Below, piece by piece: positions 1 to 8,282 of a DNA stretch of 64,000 nt. Position 1 is the stretch's first letter. Each line of letters begins with the position of its first letter. The notes beneath the pieces are model-generated. The model ran no database searches and had not been told where the DNA came from. It was given only the letters and a program-made list of their open reading frames with translations. The stretch is from Lutibaculum baratangense AMV1 (lineage in GTDB: Bacteria > Pseudomonadota > Alphaproteobacteria > Rhizobiales > Tepidamorphaceae). The position numbers and the translations under genes are program-made. The DNA is taken from contig NZ_AWXZ01000017.1 of the NCBI RefSeq assembly GCF_000496075.1, forward strand, positions 186,001 to 250,000. The letters are read 5' to 3'.

Positions 1-1
1 G

Positions 2-1060
2 GGCGAGATGATCGTCTCGGTCGCCGTGCCGATCCAGCGCTTCCGGGTGGTGCTCGGCGCGCTTCTCCTGTCGACGCAGGGCGGCGACATCGACGCCATC
101 GTGCGGGCGGAGCGCATGGGCATCCTGCGCATCTTCCTCGTCGCCGCGGCGGTGACGGTCATCCTGTCGATCCTCCTCGCCGGCACGATCGCCGGGCCCG
201 TCCACCGGCTCGCGGCGGCGGCGGAGCGGGTGCGCTACGGGCGGCGCGCGCGGGCGGAGATCCCTGACTTCACCGACCGGCACGACGAGATCGGCCACCT
301 GTCGCGCACGCTGCGGGAAATGACGCGGGCGCTCTACGCCCGCATCGACGCGATCGAGACCTTCGCGGCCGACGTGGCGCACGAGCTGAAGAACCCGCTG
401 ACCTCGCTCCGGAGCGCGATCGACACTCTGCCCCTCGTCAAGAAGCCCGAGGACCGCGAGCGGCTCCTCGCGATCATCCAGCACGACCTGCAGCGCATCG
501 ACCGGCTGATCAGCGACATCTCCGACGCCTCGCGCCTCGACGCGGAGCTCGCGCGCTCGGACGCGGAGCCCGTGGAGATGCGCACGATCCTCGAGGCGGT
601 CGTCGCGATGGCGAACGACCTGCGGCCGGCCGGCGCGGCGAAGGTGGTGCTGCAGGTCGCCGACAGCGACGACGAGACCGCCTACTACGTGAACGGGCAC
701 GACACGCGGCTCGGGCAGGTGATCAACAACCTGATCGACAACGCCCGCTCCTTTTCGCCGGAAGGCGGCGAGGTCCGGGTGAAGGCACGCCGGTTGCGCA
801 ACGCCGTGGAGATCGCGGTGGAGGACGAGGGGCCCGGCATCCCGCCCGACAACCTCACGCGCATCTTCGAGCGCTTCTACACCGATCGCGGCGAGCGCGA
901 GACCTTCGGCAGCCATTCCGGCCTCGGCCTGTCGATCTCGAAGCAGATCGTCGAGGCCCACCAGGGCAGGATCTACGCCGAGAACCGGATGTCGAAGGAC
1001 CCGGTGCCGAAGGTCGAGGGTGCGCGCTTCGTCGTGCGCCTGCCGGCGATCACGCCGTGA
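2..1060 (+). CDS. chvG: ChvG-type sensor histidine kinase, 3' part
   Basis: C-terminal part of a membrane sensor histidine kinase; the frame is open at the window edge, so the N-terminus and first membrane helix are missing. Counting from the ATG at 8, there is a hydrophobic helix at about residues 41-62, then a HAMP linker, an H-box with AHELKNPLTS (phospho-acceptor His125), an N-box NNLIDNA, and G-boxes DEGPGIP and GLGLSI. ChvG/ExoS with its regulator ChvI controls acid and envelope stress responses in Hyphomicrobiales. The name rests on these motifs and on the hprK-EIIA-HPr genes that follow, which is the usual neighbourhood. It overlaps hprK by 4 bp. Confidence 0.85.
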   Translation, partial: GEMIVSVAVPIQRFRVVLGALLLSTQGGDIDAIVRAERMGILRIFLVAAAVTVILSILLAGTIAGPVHRLAAAAERVRYGRRARAEIPDFTDRHDEIGHLSRTLREMTRALYARIDAIETFAADVAHELKNPLTSLRSAIDTLPLVKKPEDRERLLAIIQHDLQRIDRLISDISDASRLDAELARSDAEPVEMRTILEAVVAMANDLRPAGAAKVVLQVADSDDETAYYVNGHDTRLGQVINNLIDNARSFSPEGGEVRVKARRLRNAVEIAVEDEGPGIPPDNLTRIFERFYTDRGERETFGSHSGLGLSISKQIVEAHQGRIYAENRMSKDPVPKVEGARFVVRLPAITP

Positions 1061-1548
1061 AGACGCCGCTGATCGCCGGCACGGCCGTCCTCATCGGCGC
1101 GGGCGGCGTTCTCCTGCGCGGCCCATCGGGCTGCGGCAAGTCGAGCCTCGCCTTGTCGCTGATCGGCCGCGGCAGCGAAGATCTGCCGGTGCGGCTCGTC
1201 GCAGACGACGCCGCCGAGGCGGTGGGCGAGGACGGCGTCGTGGTCCTTCGGCCGCCGCGGGCGACGCGGGGGCTGATCGAGATCCGCGGCGCGGGCGTGA
1301 GGCGCATCCCGTTCGCGGAGGCCGCCCCGCTCGCGCTCGTGGTGGACCTCTCGCCGGACCCGGAGAGGCTGCCGGAACCGGCAACCTGCAGGACCCCGGT
1401 CTGCGGCGTCGACGTGCCGCGCGTGACGCTCGATCCGCGCAATCCGGCCAATGCCGACATCGTGATCGCGATCATGACCGCGCTCTGCGAGGGCGCGACG
1501 CTGCCGTTCGAAGACGGCCCCGCGCCGCCGCCGACAGGCGCCCAGTGA
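1057..1548 (+). CDS. hprK: HPr kinase/phosphorylase, short alphaproteobacterial form
   Basis: Phosphorylates and dephosphorylates HPr on a serine, setting the state of the regulatory PTS. The 163-residue protein is only the catalytic half; the N-terminal domain of Gram-positive HprK is absent, as usual in alphaproteobacteria. Visible are the P-loop GPSGCGKSSLA (about residues 23-33) and the family signature RGLIEIRGAGV (about 68-78). The start is GTG at 1057, overlapping the chvG stop (GTGA), so the two are translationally coupled. The kinase is therefore expressed with the envelope-stress sensor, and its substrate HPr is encoded 0.6 kb downstream. Confidence 0.88.
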   Translation: MKTPLIAGTAVLIGAGGVLLRGPSGCGKSSLALSLIGRGSEDLPVRLVADDAAEAVGEDGVVVLRPPRATRGLIEIRGAGVRRIPFAEAAPLALVVDLSPDPERLPEPATCRTPVCGVDVPRVTLDPRNPANADIVIAIMTALCEGATLPFEDGPAPPPTGAQ

Positions 1549-1759
1549 TCGGATTGTCGCACCGCCCGGCGCGGGACGCATGACGCTACGGCATTTGCCT
1601 TCCGTTCACGAGTTCGGCGCCTTACGTATCTGTCACTTGAATCATTCGAACAACACAGGTCAAATTGCGCCGCTCAATAATGTGCCCCGATTCAACAAAG
1701 AGCAGCGGAAGCGGCATGAGCGACGTGAAGGCCCGCCGCTCGGAGCCGACGCCCCTCAC
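1549..1759 (+). promoter_or_regulatory. AT-richer leader ahead of the EIIA gene
   Basis: About 210 bp between hprK and the EIIA gene is visibly richer in A+T than its surroundings, mainly from 1620 to 1710. It contains TTGAATCATTCGAA at 1637-1650, a near-symmetric element, and TTGCGC at 1665-1670. I could not find a well-spaced -35/-10 pair. The frame of the next gene is open through here, but the protein family starts at the ATG at 1760. A promoter for EIIA-HPr is the likeliest content. Confidence 0.35.
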
Positions 1760-2164
1760 ATGATCGGTCTTGTTCTCGTAACCCACGGCCGTCTCGCGGC
1801 GGAGTTCCGCGCCGCGCTCGAGCATGTCGTGGGCGTCCAGGAGGCCTTCGCCACCGTCTCGATCGGGCCCGACGACGACATGGAGCAGCGCCGCGAGGAG
1901 ATCGTCCAGGCGATCGACGAGGTCGACCGCGGCGACGGCGTGATCGTCCTGACCGACATGTTCGGCGGCACGCCTTCGAACCTCGCGATCTCGGTGATGC
2001 AGTCGGCGCGGGTCGAGGTGGTGGCGGGCGTGAACCTGCCCATGCTGATCAAGCTCGCCAGCGTGCGCACGAACTCCGACCTCGCCGCCGCGGCGATCAC
2101 CGCCCGCGACGCCGGCCGCAAGTACATTTCCGTCGCGAGCGAAGTCCTCACCGGCAGCGCCTGA
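1760..2164 (+). CDS. PTS EIIA component, mannose family
   Basis: A 134-residue single-domain EIIA of the mannose/fructose family that accepts phosphate from HPr. It begins MIGLVLVTHG, with the phospho-acceptor His9 in THG, and has the family loop DMFGGTPSN. The ATG at 1760 is chosen because the family starts directly at this strand; the longer open frame upstream has no family match I recognise. No EIIB or EIIC permease gene is nearby, so this is a regulatory rather than a sugar-transport EIIA. HPr starts 2 bp after its stop. Confidence 0.88.
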   Translation: MIGLVLVTHGRLAAEFRAALEHVVGVQEAFATVSIGPDDDMEQRREEIVQAIDEVDRGDGVIVLTDMFGGTPSNLAISVMQSARVEVVAGVNLPMLIKLASVRTNSDLAAAAITARDAGRKYISVASEVLTGSA

Positions 2165-2166
2165 GA

Positions 2167-2451
2167 ATGAACGAAACGAGCGACCCCGTGGTGCGGACCG
2201 TCTGCATCATGAACCGGCGCGGCCTGCACGCGCGCGCCTCCGCGAAGTTCGTGAAGTGCGCCACGGCCTACCCCGCCACCGTCACCGTCACCCGCGATTC
2301 CCAGACGGTCGGCGGCACCTCGATCATGGGCCTCCTGGCGCTCGGCGCCGGCCCCGGCTCGCAGATAGAGATCGCCGCCTGGGGCGAGGGGCGCGAAGAG
2401 GCGCTCGCCGCCCTCGTGGAGCTCGTCGAGGGTCGCTTCGGCGAGGAATAG
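2167..2451 (+). CDS. ptsH: phosphocarrier protein HPr
   Basis: A 94-residue HPr carrying phosphate from EI/EI-Ntr to EIIA. The active histidine is His21 in RRGLHARAS and the HprK target serine is Ser52 in GGTSIMGLL; both sites are intact. The gene starts 2 bp after the EIIA gene and completes the hprK-EIIA-HPr set. In alphaproteobacteria this set signals metabolic state instead of importing sugar. Enzyme I is not in the window. Confidence 0.92.
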   Translation: MNETSDPVVRTVCIMNRRGLHARASAKFVKCATAYPATVTVTRDSQTVGGTSIMGLLALGAGPGSQIEIAAWGEGREEALAALVELVEGRFGEE

Positions 2452-2491
2452 CCGCCGGCCAGGCCGTGCCGCCCCTACCTCCCATGCCGCA

Positions 2492-2520
2492 TTGAGCAGC
2501 CGCGCCGCGCCTGATATAGA
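2492..2520 (+). promoter_or_regulatory. candidate ahcY promoter
   Basis: TTGAGC at 2492-2497 and TATAGA at 2515-2520 are separated by 17 bp, a sigma-70-like arrangement in an otherwise GC-rich spacer. Transcription would begin near 2527, placing the palindrome at 2546-2565 just inside the transcript. This is inferred from spacing and similarity only. Confidence 0.45.
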
Positions 2521-2545
2521 GCTGCGCTGTCGCTGCGATATTGCG

Positions 2546-2565
2546 ATATAAAGATATCATCATAT
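2546..2565 (+). promoter_or_regulatory. palindromic operator before ahcY (SahR/SamR-like)
   Basis: The 20-mer ATATAAAGATATCATCATAT is symmetric at 16 of 20 positions around a GATATC core and lies 39 bp before the ahcY start. From memory, ArsR-family methionine-cycle regulators (SahR/SamR) of proteobacteria bind palindromes with an ATAAAGATAT half-site upstream of ahcY and metK. A second partial copy, GATATTGCGATAT, is adjacent on the left (2537-2549). The regulator itself is not in the window. Confidence 0.55.
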
Positions 2566-2604
2566 GGGCGGGCGCCCTCAGACCGACTCACCGACGAGGA
2601 CACG

Positions 2605-3999
2605 ATGACCACCGATTGCAAAGTCAAGGACCTGTCGCTGGCCGACTGGGGCCGCAAGGAGCTCGAGATCGCCGAGACCGAGATGCCGGGCCTCATGGCG
2701 ACGCGCGAGGAATACGGGCCCTCGCAGCCGCTGAAGGGCGCGCGCATCGCCGGCTGCCTGCACATGACGATCCAGACCGGCGTGCTGATCGAGACGCTGA
2801 AGGCGCTGGGCGCCGACGTGCGCTGGGCGTCGTGCAACATCTTCTCGACCCAGGACCACGCCGCCGCCGCGATCGCCGCCGCCGGCACGCCGGTCTTCGC
2901 CGTGAAGGGCGAGACGCTCGAGGAATACTGGGAATATGTCGACCGGATCTTCGACTGGCCGAACGGCGAGACGGCCAACATGATCCTCGACGACGGCGGC
3001 GACGCGACGATGTACATCCTGCTCGGCGCGAAGGTCGAGGCCGACGCCTCGAAGATGCCGACCCCCTCGAACGACGAGGAGGAGGCGCTCGTGAAGGTGA
3101 TGAAGCGGCGCCTTCAGTCCTCGCCCGGCTGGTTCGCGAAGGTGCGCGACGCGATCCGGGGCGTCTCCGAGGAGACGACGACGGGCGTGCTGCGCCTCTA
3201 CGAGATGCAGAAGAAGGGCGAGCTGCCCTTCCCGGCGATCAACGTGAACGACAGCGTCACGAAGTCGAAGTTCGACAACAAGTACGGCTGCCGCGAATCG
3301 CTCGTCGACGGCATCCGCCGCGCGACCGACGTCATGATGGCGGGCAAGGTCGCCGTCGTGGCGGGCTACGGCGACGTCGGCAAGGGCTCGGCCCAGAGCC
3401 TGCGCGGCGCCGGCGCCCGCGTCGTCGTCACGGAGATCGACCCGATCTGCGCCCTGCAGGCTGCGATGGACGGCTTTGCCGTCACCACGATGGAGGACGC
3501 CGCGCCGTCGGCCGACATCTTCGTCACGGCCACCGGCAACAAGGACGTCCTCACCGTCGACCACATGCGGGCGATGAAGGACATGGCGATCGTCTGCAAC
3601 ATCGGCCACTTCGACAACGAGATCCAGGTCGCGGGCCTGAAGAACTTCAAGTGGACGAACGTCAAGCCGCAGGTCGACATGATCGAGTTCCCCGACGGCA
3701 AGCGGATGATCCTGCTGTCGGAAGGCCGCCTCGTGAATCTCGGCAACGCGACCGGCCATCCGAGCTTCGTCATGTCCGCCTCGTTCACGAACCAGACGCT
3801 CGCCCAGATCGAGCTGTGGCAGAACAACGGCCAGTACGAGAACAAGGTCTACGTGCTGCCGAAGCGCCTGGACGAGAAGGTGGCGGCGCTCCATCTGGAG
3901 AAGCTGGGCGTGAAGCTGACGGAGCTTTCGCCCGAGCAGGCCGCCTATATCGGCGTGACGCAGGACGGTCCGTTCAAGACCGAGCAGTACCGCTACTGA
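2605..3999 (+). CDS. ahcY: adenosylhomocysteinase
   Basis: Reversibly cleaves S-adenosylhomocysteine to homocysteine and adenosine, removing the product inhibitor of methyltransferases. The 464-residue length is normal. The NAD-binding Rossmann loop GYGDVGKG begins at about residue 254, the substrate segment [13 protein letters not shown] lies around residue 215, and the C-terminus KTEQYRY carries the conserved Lys/Tyr that completes the neighbouring subunit's NAD site. It follows ptsH, the common Hyphomicrobiales order, but has its own promoter-like region and palindrome. A GC-rich hairpin follows it. Confidence 0.97.
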   Translation: MTTDCKVKDLSLADWGRKELEIAETEMPGLMATREEYGPSQPLKGARIAGCLHMTIQTGVLIETLKALGADVRWASCNIFSTQDHAAAAIAAAGTPVFAVKGETLEEYWEYVDRIFDWPNGETANMILDDGGDATMYILLGAKVEADASKMPTPSNDEEEALVKVMKRRLQSSPGWFAKVRDAIRGVSEETTTGVLRLYEMQKKGELPFPAINVNDSVTKSKFDNKYGCRESLVDGIRRATDVMMAGKVAVVAGYGDVGKGSAQSLRGAGARVVVTEIDPICALQAAMDGFAVTTMEDAAPSADIFVTATGNKDVLTVDHMRAMKDMAIVCNIGHFDNEIQVAGLKNFKWTNVKPQVDMIEFPDGKRMILLSEGRLVNLGNATGHPSFVMSASFTNQTLAQIELWQNNGQYENKVYVLPKRLDEKVAALHLEKLGVKLTELSPEQAAYIGVTQDGPFKTEQYRY

Positions 4000-4004
4000 T
4001 CTCG

Positions 4005-4042
4005 CGGGGCGGGCGCACGATCTGGTTGGTCTGCCCGCCCCG
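4005..4042 (+). terminator. GC-rich hairpin after ahcY
   Basis: CGGGGCGGGC (4005-4014) pairs exactly with GCCCGCCCCG (4033-4042) across an 18-nt loop, right after the ahcY stop. No T-tract follows, so intrinsic termination is uncertain; it may protect the mRNA 3' end. Confidence 0.4.
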
Positions 4043-4127
4043 AAGCGGGTAGATTGCCCATGATTCGAGGTTGAGGTCGGGCACAGGGCTCGCTCGGCGG
4101 CGAGGTGCCCGGCTGAAAGGGGAGCGG

Positions 4128-6725
4128 ATGAGGATCGCGAAGCCACGACCATCGGCTTCCGGAGTGGCGGCGTCATGCGCCGCGCTGCTCGCATCCGCCA
4201 CCCCAGCCTTCGCGCAAGACGGGCCCGAGCTGCGCCGCACGATCGTGGAGCCGGTGCGCGACATGTTCGCCGGCCGCGCGCAGGACGAGATGCTGACGCT
4301 CGCGCTGTTTCTCGGCACGCTGCTCTTCGCCGTGATGGCGGCCATCGCGCTCGTCCGCGCGAAGCGGGCGCTCGCCAAGGAGCGGGCAGCCCACGAGGAG
4401 GCGCTCGGCGAGACGAAGGCCCGGGCCGACCGGGCTGACGCGCTGCTCGAGGCCGAGAGCCAGGTGCTCGTCGTCTGGGATTCCACGAAATCGGAGCCGG
4501 AGATCCGCCTCACGCCCGACAGGATCGGCAACCTGCCGGCGATACGCAGCGAGGTCCTCGCCTTCGGCAAGTGGCTCATCCCGCAGGCGGCGGCGGAGGC
4601 GGAGCGCCTGGTCGGCCAGCTGCGGACGCGCGGCGAGGGCTTCAACGTCATGGCGCGCACGCGCGTCGGCGGCCATGTCGAGATCGACGGCCGCACGGTC
4701 GGCGGCCGCGCCGTGCTGCGGGTGCGCGACCTCGCCGGCGAGCGGGCGCAGCTCGCGGAGTTCCACGACCGCCACAAGAGCCTCGACCGCGAGGTGAAGG
4801 CCCTGCGCGAGGCGATAGAGGCGCTGCCCGTCGCGGTCTGGATGCGCGGGCGCGACCAGCACCTGCGCTTCGCCAACCGGGCCTGCCTCGCCGCCGCCGG
4901 CGCCAGCGACATGCGCGCGCTCGCCACCGGCGGGGTGTTCTCCGAAGCGCAGATGAGCGAGCTCGGCGCGGCGCGGCGCGAACGCGGCACCGGCAACGGC
5001 CGCATCGCCGTGAAGAAGGGCAACGAGCGCCGCATCTACGCGGTGCACGAGACGAATGCCGAGGAGGGCAGCGTCGGCTACGCGCTCGACGTCACCGAGC
5101 TCGAAACGGCGCGCCAGGAGCGCGAACGCCAGCAGCGGGCGCTGGCTGCGACGCTCGACAAGGTGGCGACGGCGGTGGCCGTGTTCGACGCCGACAAGCG
5201 CGTCGTCATCCACAACAAGGCGTTCCACGAGCTCTGGCCGGTCGACGAGGACTTCCTCGCCGAGCGGCCGAGCCTGGGCGAGCTGCTCGACCACCTGCGC
5301 GCCAATCGCCGCCTGCCCGAGCAGGCGAATTATCGCGAGTGGCAGCGCGCGATGGTGTCGGGCCGCGACGCGAAGGGCGAGGAGATCAGCGCGAAGCCCG
5401 TGCTCTGGCACCTGCCGGACGGCCAGGTCCTGCGGGTGGCGCGGAGCGCGAACGCCGACGGCGGCGTCACCTTCCTGTTCGAGGACCTGACGCGCACGCT
5501 CGATCTCGAGGCACGCTTCGTCGCCCTGACCCACGTCCAGCGCGAGACGCTCGAGAGCCTCGCCGAGGCGATCGCCGTCTTCGGCAGCGACGGCCGGCTG
5601 AAGCTGACGAACCCCGCCTTCGCGCGGATGTGGCGCCTCGACCCCAAGGCGCTCGAGGACGAGCCCCACATCGAGACGGTGATCTCCTGGGCGCGGGTAC
5701 TCTACCCCTCGGACGAGGAGTGGCAGGAGCTGCGGGCGGCCGTGACGGGGCTTGCCGACCAGCGCCAGCCCGTGACCCGGCGGCTCGAGCGCGCCGACGG
5801 CTCGGTCGTGGACCTGCGCGCCGCGCCGCTGCCCGACGGCGCAACGCTCGCCGTCTTCACCGACATGACCGACACCGCGCGCGTCGAGCGGGTGCTGCGC
5901 GACCACAACGAGGCGCTGATCGCGGCGAGCCGGATCAAGAACGAGTTCGTCCACAAGGTGTCCTACGAGCTGCGCGCGCCGCTCACGAACATCATCGGCT
6001 TCACCCAGCTGATGAGCGACGACACGGCCGGGCCGCTCAACCCGCGCCAGCGCGAGTACGCCGACTACATCCTGTCCTCGTCGAGCGCGCTCCTCGCGAT
6101 CATCAACGACATTCTCGACCTCGCGACGATCGACGCGGGCGTCCTCGAGCTCGAGCTCGGCGACGTCGACGCGAGGGTCGCGGCCGAGGCTGCGGCGGCC
6201 GGTCTCGCCGACCGCCTGAAGGAGGCCGGCATCCGGCTCGACTTCGACATGCCGGCCGACATCGGCACGTTCCGCGCCGACGAGAAGCGGGTGCGGCAGG
6301 TCCTGTTCAACCTCCTGTCGAACGCGATCGGCTTCAGCGAGCCGGGCCAGGCCGTCCGTCTCTCCTGCCGGCGCCAGGACGGCGAGATCGTCTTCACCAT
6401 GACGGACGAGGGCCGGGGCATTCCCGAAGAGGTGCGCCGTCTCGTCTTCGAGCGCTTCGAGAGCCACGCGCTCGGCACCGGCCATCGCGGCGTGGGCCTC
6501 GGCCTGTCGCTCGTGAAGAGCCTCGTCGAGCTGCACGGCGGGCGCGTCGAGCTCAGGAGCGAGGAAGGGCGTGGCACGACCGTCTCCTGCCACTTCCCCT
6601 TGAGGGCGCCCCATCGCGCCGTCGGCAGCACAGGCAGCGTCACCCAGCTCGAGCCCCGGCGCGCCGCCGCGCTGCCGCCCGCGGAGCCCGCCCCCTCCGA
6701 CAGCCGGACGGCCTCGACAGAATGA
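4128..6725 (+). CDS. divL: DivL, PAS-containing tyrosine pseudo-histidine kinase
   Basis: An 865-residue cell-cycle regulator. It has a signal-like N-terminus (to about residue 30), a membrane helix at about 56-77, a coiled linker, several PAS-like segments (about 225-590), a HisKA-like dimerisation region and an ATPase domain with NLLSNAI, DEGRGIP and GVGLGLSL. In the H-box the expected His is replaced by Tyr613 (VSYELRAPLT). This substitution defines DivL, which in Caulobacter controls CckA and thus CtrA. The start is the ATG at 4128 behind AAGGGGAG. The stop overlaps the tsaE-amgK start by 4 bp, the known alphaproteobacterial order. Confidence 0.88.
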   Translation: MRIAKPRPSASGVAASCAALLASATPAFAQDGPELRRTIVEPVRDMFAGRAQDEMLTLALFLGTLLFAVMAAIALVRAKRALAKERAAHEEALGETKARADRADALLEAESQVLVVWDSTKSEPEIRLTPDRIGNLPAIRSEVLAFGKWLIPQAAAEAERLVGQLRTRGEGFNVMARTRVGGHVEIDGRTVGGRAVLRVRDLAGERAQLAEFHDRHKSLDREVKALREAIEALPVAVWMRGRDQHLRFANRACLAAAGASDMRALATGGVFSEAQMSELGAARRERGTGNGRIAVKKGNERRIYAVHETNAEEGSVGYALDVTELETARQERERQQRALAATLDKVATAVAVFDADKRVVIHNKAFHELWPVDEDFLAERPSLGELLDHLRANRRLPEQANYREWQRAMVSGRDAKGEEISAKPVLWHLPDGQVLRVARSANADGGVTFLFEDLTRTLDLEARFVALTHVQRETLESLAEAIAVFGSDGRLKLTNPAFARMWRLDPKALEDEPHIETVISWARVLYPSDEEWQELRAAVTGLADQRQPVTRRLERADGSVVDLRAAPLPDGATLAVFTDMTDTARVERVLRDHNEALIAASRIKNEFVHKVSYELRAPLTNIIGFTQLMSDDTAGPLNPRQREYADYILSSSSALLAIINDILDLATIDAGVLELELGDVDARVAAEAAAAGLADRLKEAGIRLDFDMPADIGTFRADEKRVRQVLFNLLSNAIGFSEPGQAVRLSCRRQDGEIVFTMTDEGRGIPEEVRRLVFERFESHALGTGHRGVGLGLSLVKSLVELHGGRVELRSEEGRGTTVSCHFPLRAPHRAVGSTGSVTQLEPRRAAALPPAEPAPSDSRTASTE

Positions 6726-8269
6726 CGACGGAGCCACCTGCCCGCCGCGCGCTTCGGCTCGCCGGCGAGGCCGCCACGATCCGCCTGGCCGAGGCGATCG
6801 CCTGCGTCGCGCTGCCGGGCGACCTCATCCTGCTGAAGGGCGATCTGGGGAGCGGCAAGAGCACCTTCGCGCGCGCCTTCCTGCGGGCGCTCGCGCGCGA
6901 CGACGCGCTCGAGGTGCCGTCCCCGACCTTCACGCTGCTGCAGACCTACCCGCTCGACCCGCCGGCGGCGCATCTCGACCTCTACCGGATCTCCGATCCC
7001 CACGAGCTCGACGAGCTCGCGATCGACGAGCATCGCGACGGTGTCGTGCTCGTCGAATGGCCGGAGCGGGCCGAAGGGATGTTCGGGGACGACCGGCTGG
7101 AGATCTCGCTCGCGATCCCCGATGGCGACGCGGCGGCGCGTAGCGTCAGGATCGAGCCGGTCGGGGAAAGCTGGCGGCGCCGTTTCGACAGGCTCGACGC
7201 GATCGACCGGCTGCTCGCCAGGGAAAAGCTCGGCGACGCCCGCCGAAGGCCGCTCGCGGGGGATGCCTCGACCCGGCGCTACGAGCGGCTGAGCGCCGGC
7301 GGGCGCAGCCTCGTCCTCATGGACGCGCCGGCGCAGCCGGATCCGGGTCTTCCGGGCGCCGTCCCCTATAGCCGGCAGGTACATCTCGCCGAGGATGTCG
7401 GCGCCTTCGCCGCGATCGCCGGGGCGCTGACGACCCGCGGCTTCTCGGCGCCCGAGATCGTGGCGCACGACCTCGAAGCGGGGATCCTGGTCGTCGAGGA
7501 TCTCGGGAACGAGGGGATCGTCGACGAGGCGCGCCGGCCGATGGCCGACCGCTATCTCGCAGCCGGGGAGCTCCTGGCGGAGCTTCACGCCCACGACTGG
7601 CCGCACCGGCTCGAGGGCACCGCCTCGCACACGCTGCACGATTTCGACCTCGACGCGATGGTGGCGGAGACCCGCCTGCTGACCCAGTGGTTCGCGCCGG
7701 CGGCGCTGGGGCACGACATGGAGGACGACGCCACCGCCGCATTCGAGGCGGCCTGGCGCGAGGTGCTCGCGCCCTATGCCGACGGGCGGCGCGAGACGAG
7801 CCTTCTCCTGCGCGACTACCACTCGCCGAACCTGATCTGGCTGCCCGAGCGCGCGGGCACGCGCCGAATCGGGCTGATCGACTTCCAGGACGCGATGATC
7901 GGGCCCTCGGCCTACGATCTCGCCTCGCTCGCCATGGACGCCCGCGTCGACGTCTCGCCGGACCTCTTCGAGGAGATCCTGCGGGCGTACCTCGCCGCCC
8001 GGGCCGAGCTGGGGCGGCCGGTCGCGGAGGAGACGCTGCGGCAGGACGTCATGGTGATGGCGGCGCAGCGCACGACGAAGGTGCTCGGCATCTTCGTGAG
8101 GCTCGCGCGGCGCGACGGCGAGCCGCGCTATCTCTCCCATCTGCCACGGCTCGAGGCCTATCTCGGACGTGCCCTCGCGGAACCGTTGTTGCGGCCGGTG
8201 AAGGAGTGGTACGAAGAGCACCTGCCCGCCAGCGTCCGCCGATCGGCAGGCACGACACGACCCGCCTGA
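6722..8269 (+). CDS. fusion of TsaE and AmgK-like sugar phosphotransferase
   Basis: A 515-residue two-domain protein. Residues 1 to about 155 are TsaE, the ATPase of the tRNA t6A37 machinery, with Walker A GDLGSGKST, VPSPTFTLLQ and VEWPER. Residues from about 170 form an aminoglycoside-phosphotransferase fold with RDYHSPNLIW and GLIDFQDAMIGP, resembling AmgK, the anomeric kinase for N-acetylmuramate/N-acetylglucosamine. The next gene is a MurU-like nucleotidyltransferase, which supports the recycling role. The start ATG at 6722 overlaps the divL stop (ATGA). The fusion is, to my knowledge, common in alphaproteobacteria; the exact sugar substrate is inferred. Confidence 0.88.
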   Translation: MTTEPPARRALRLAGEAATIRLAEAIACVALPGDLILLKGDLGSGKSTFARAFLRALARDDALEVPSPTFTLLQTYPLDPPAAHLDLYRISDPHELDELAIDEHRDGVVLVEWPERAEGMFGDDRLEISLAIPDGDAAARSVRIEPVGESWRRRFDRLDAIDRLLAREKLGDARRRPLAGDASTRRYERLSAGGRSLVLMDAPAQPDPGLPGAVPYSRQVHLAEDVGAFAAIAGALTTRGFSAPEIVAHDLEAGILVVEDLGNEGIVDEARRPMADRYLAAGELLAELHAHDWPHRLEGTASHTLHDFDLDAMVAETRLLTQWFAPAALGHDMEDDATAAFEAAWREVLAPYADGRRETSLLLRDYHSPNLIWLPERAGTRRIGLIDFQDAMIGPSAYDLASLAMDARVDVSPDLFEEILRAYLAARAELGRPVAEETLRQDVMVMAAQRTTKVLGIFVRLARRDGEPRYLSHLPRLEAYLGRALAEPLLRPVKEWYEEHLPASVRRSAGTTRPA

Positions 8270-8282
8270 AGCCGAGGAAGAC

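Noticed and set aside
2452-2604. SAH or SAM riboswitch before ahcY
   Set aside because: I found no fold resembling these aptamers; the space is better explained by a promoter and a palindromic DNA operator.
4571-6721. Upstream extension of the tsaE-amgK frame through divL
   Set aside because: The segment is a shifted reading of divL. The TsaE family start fits the ATG at 6722.
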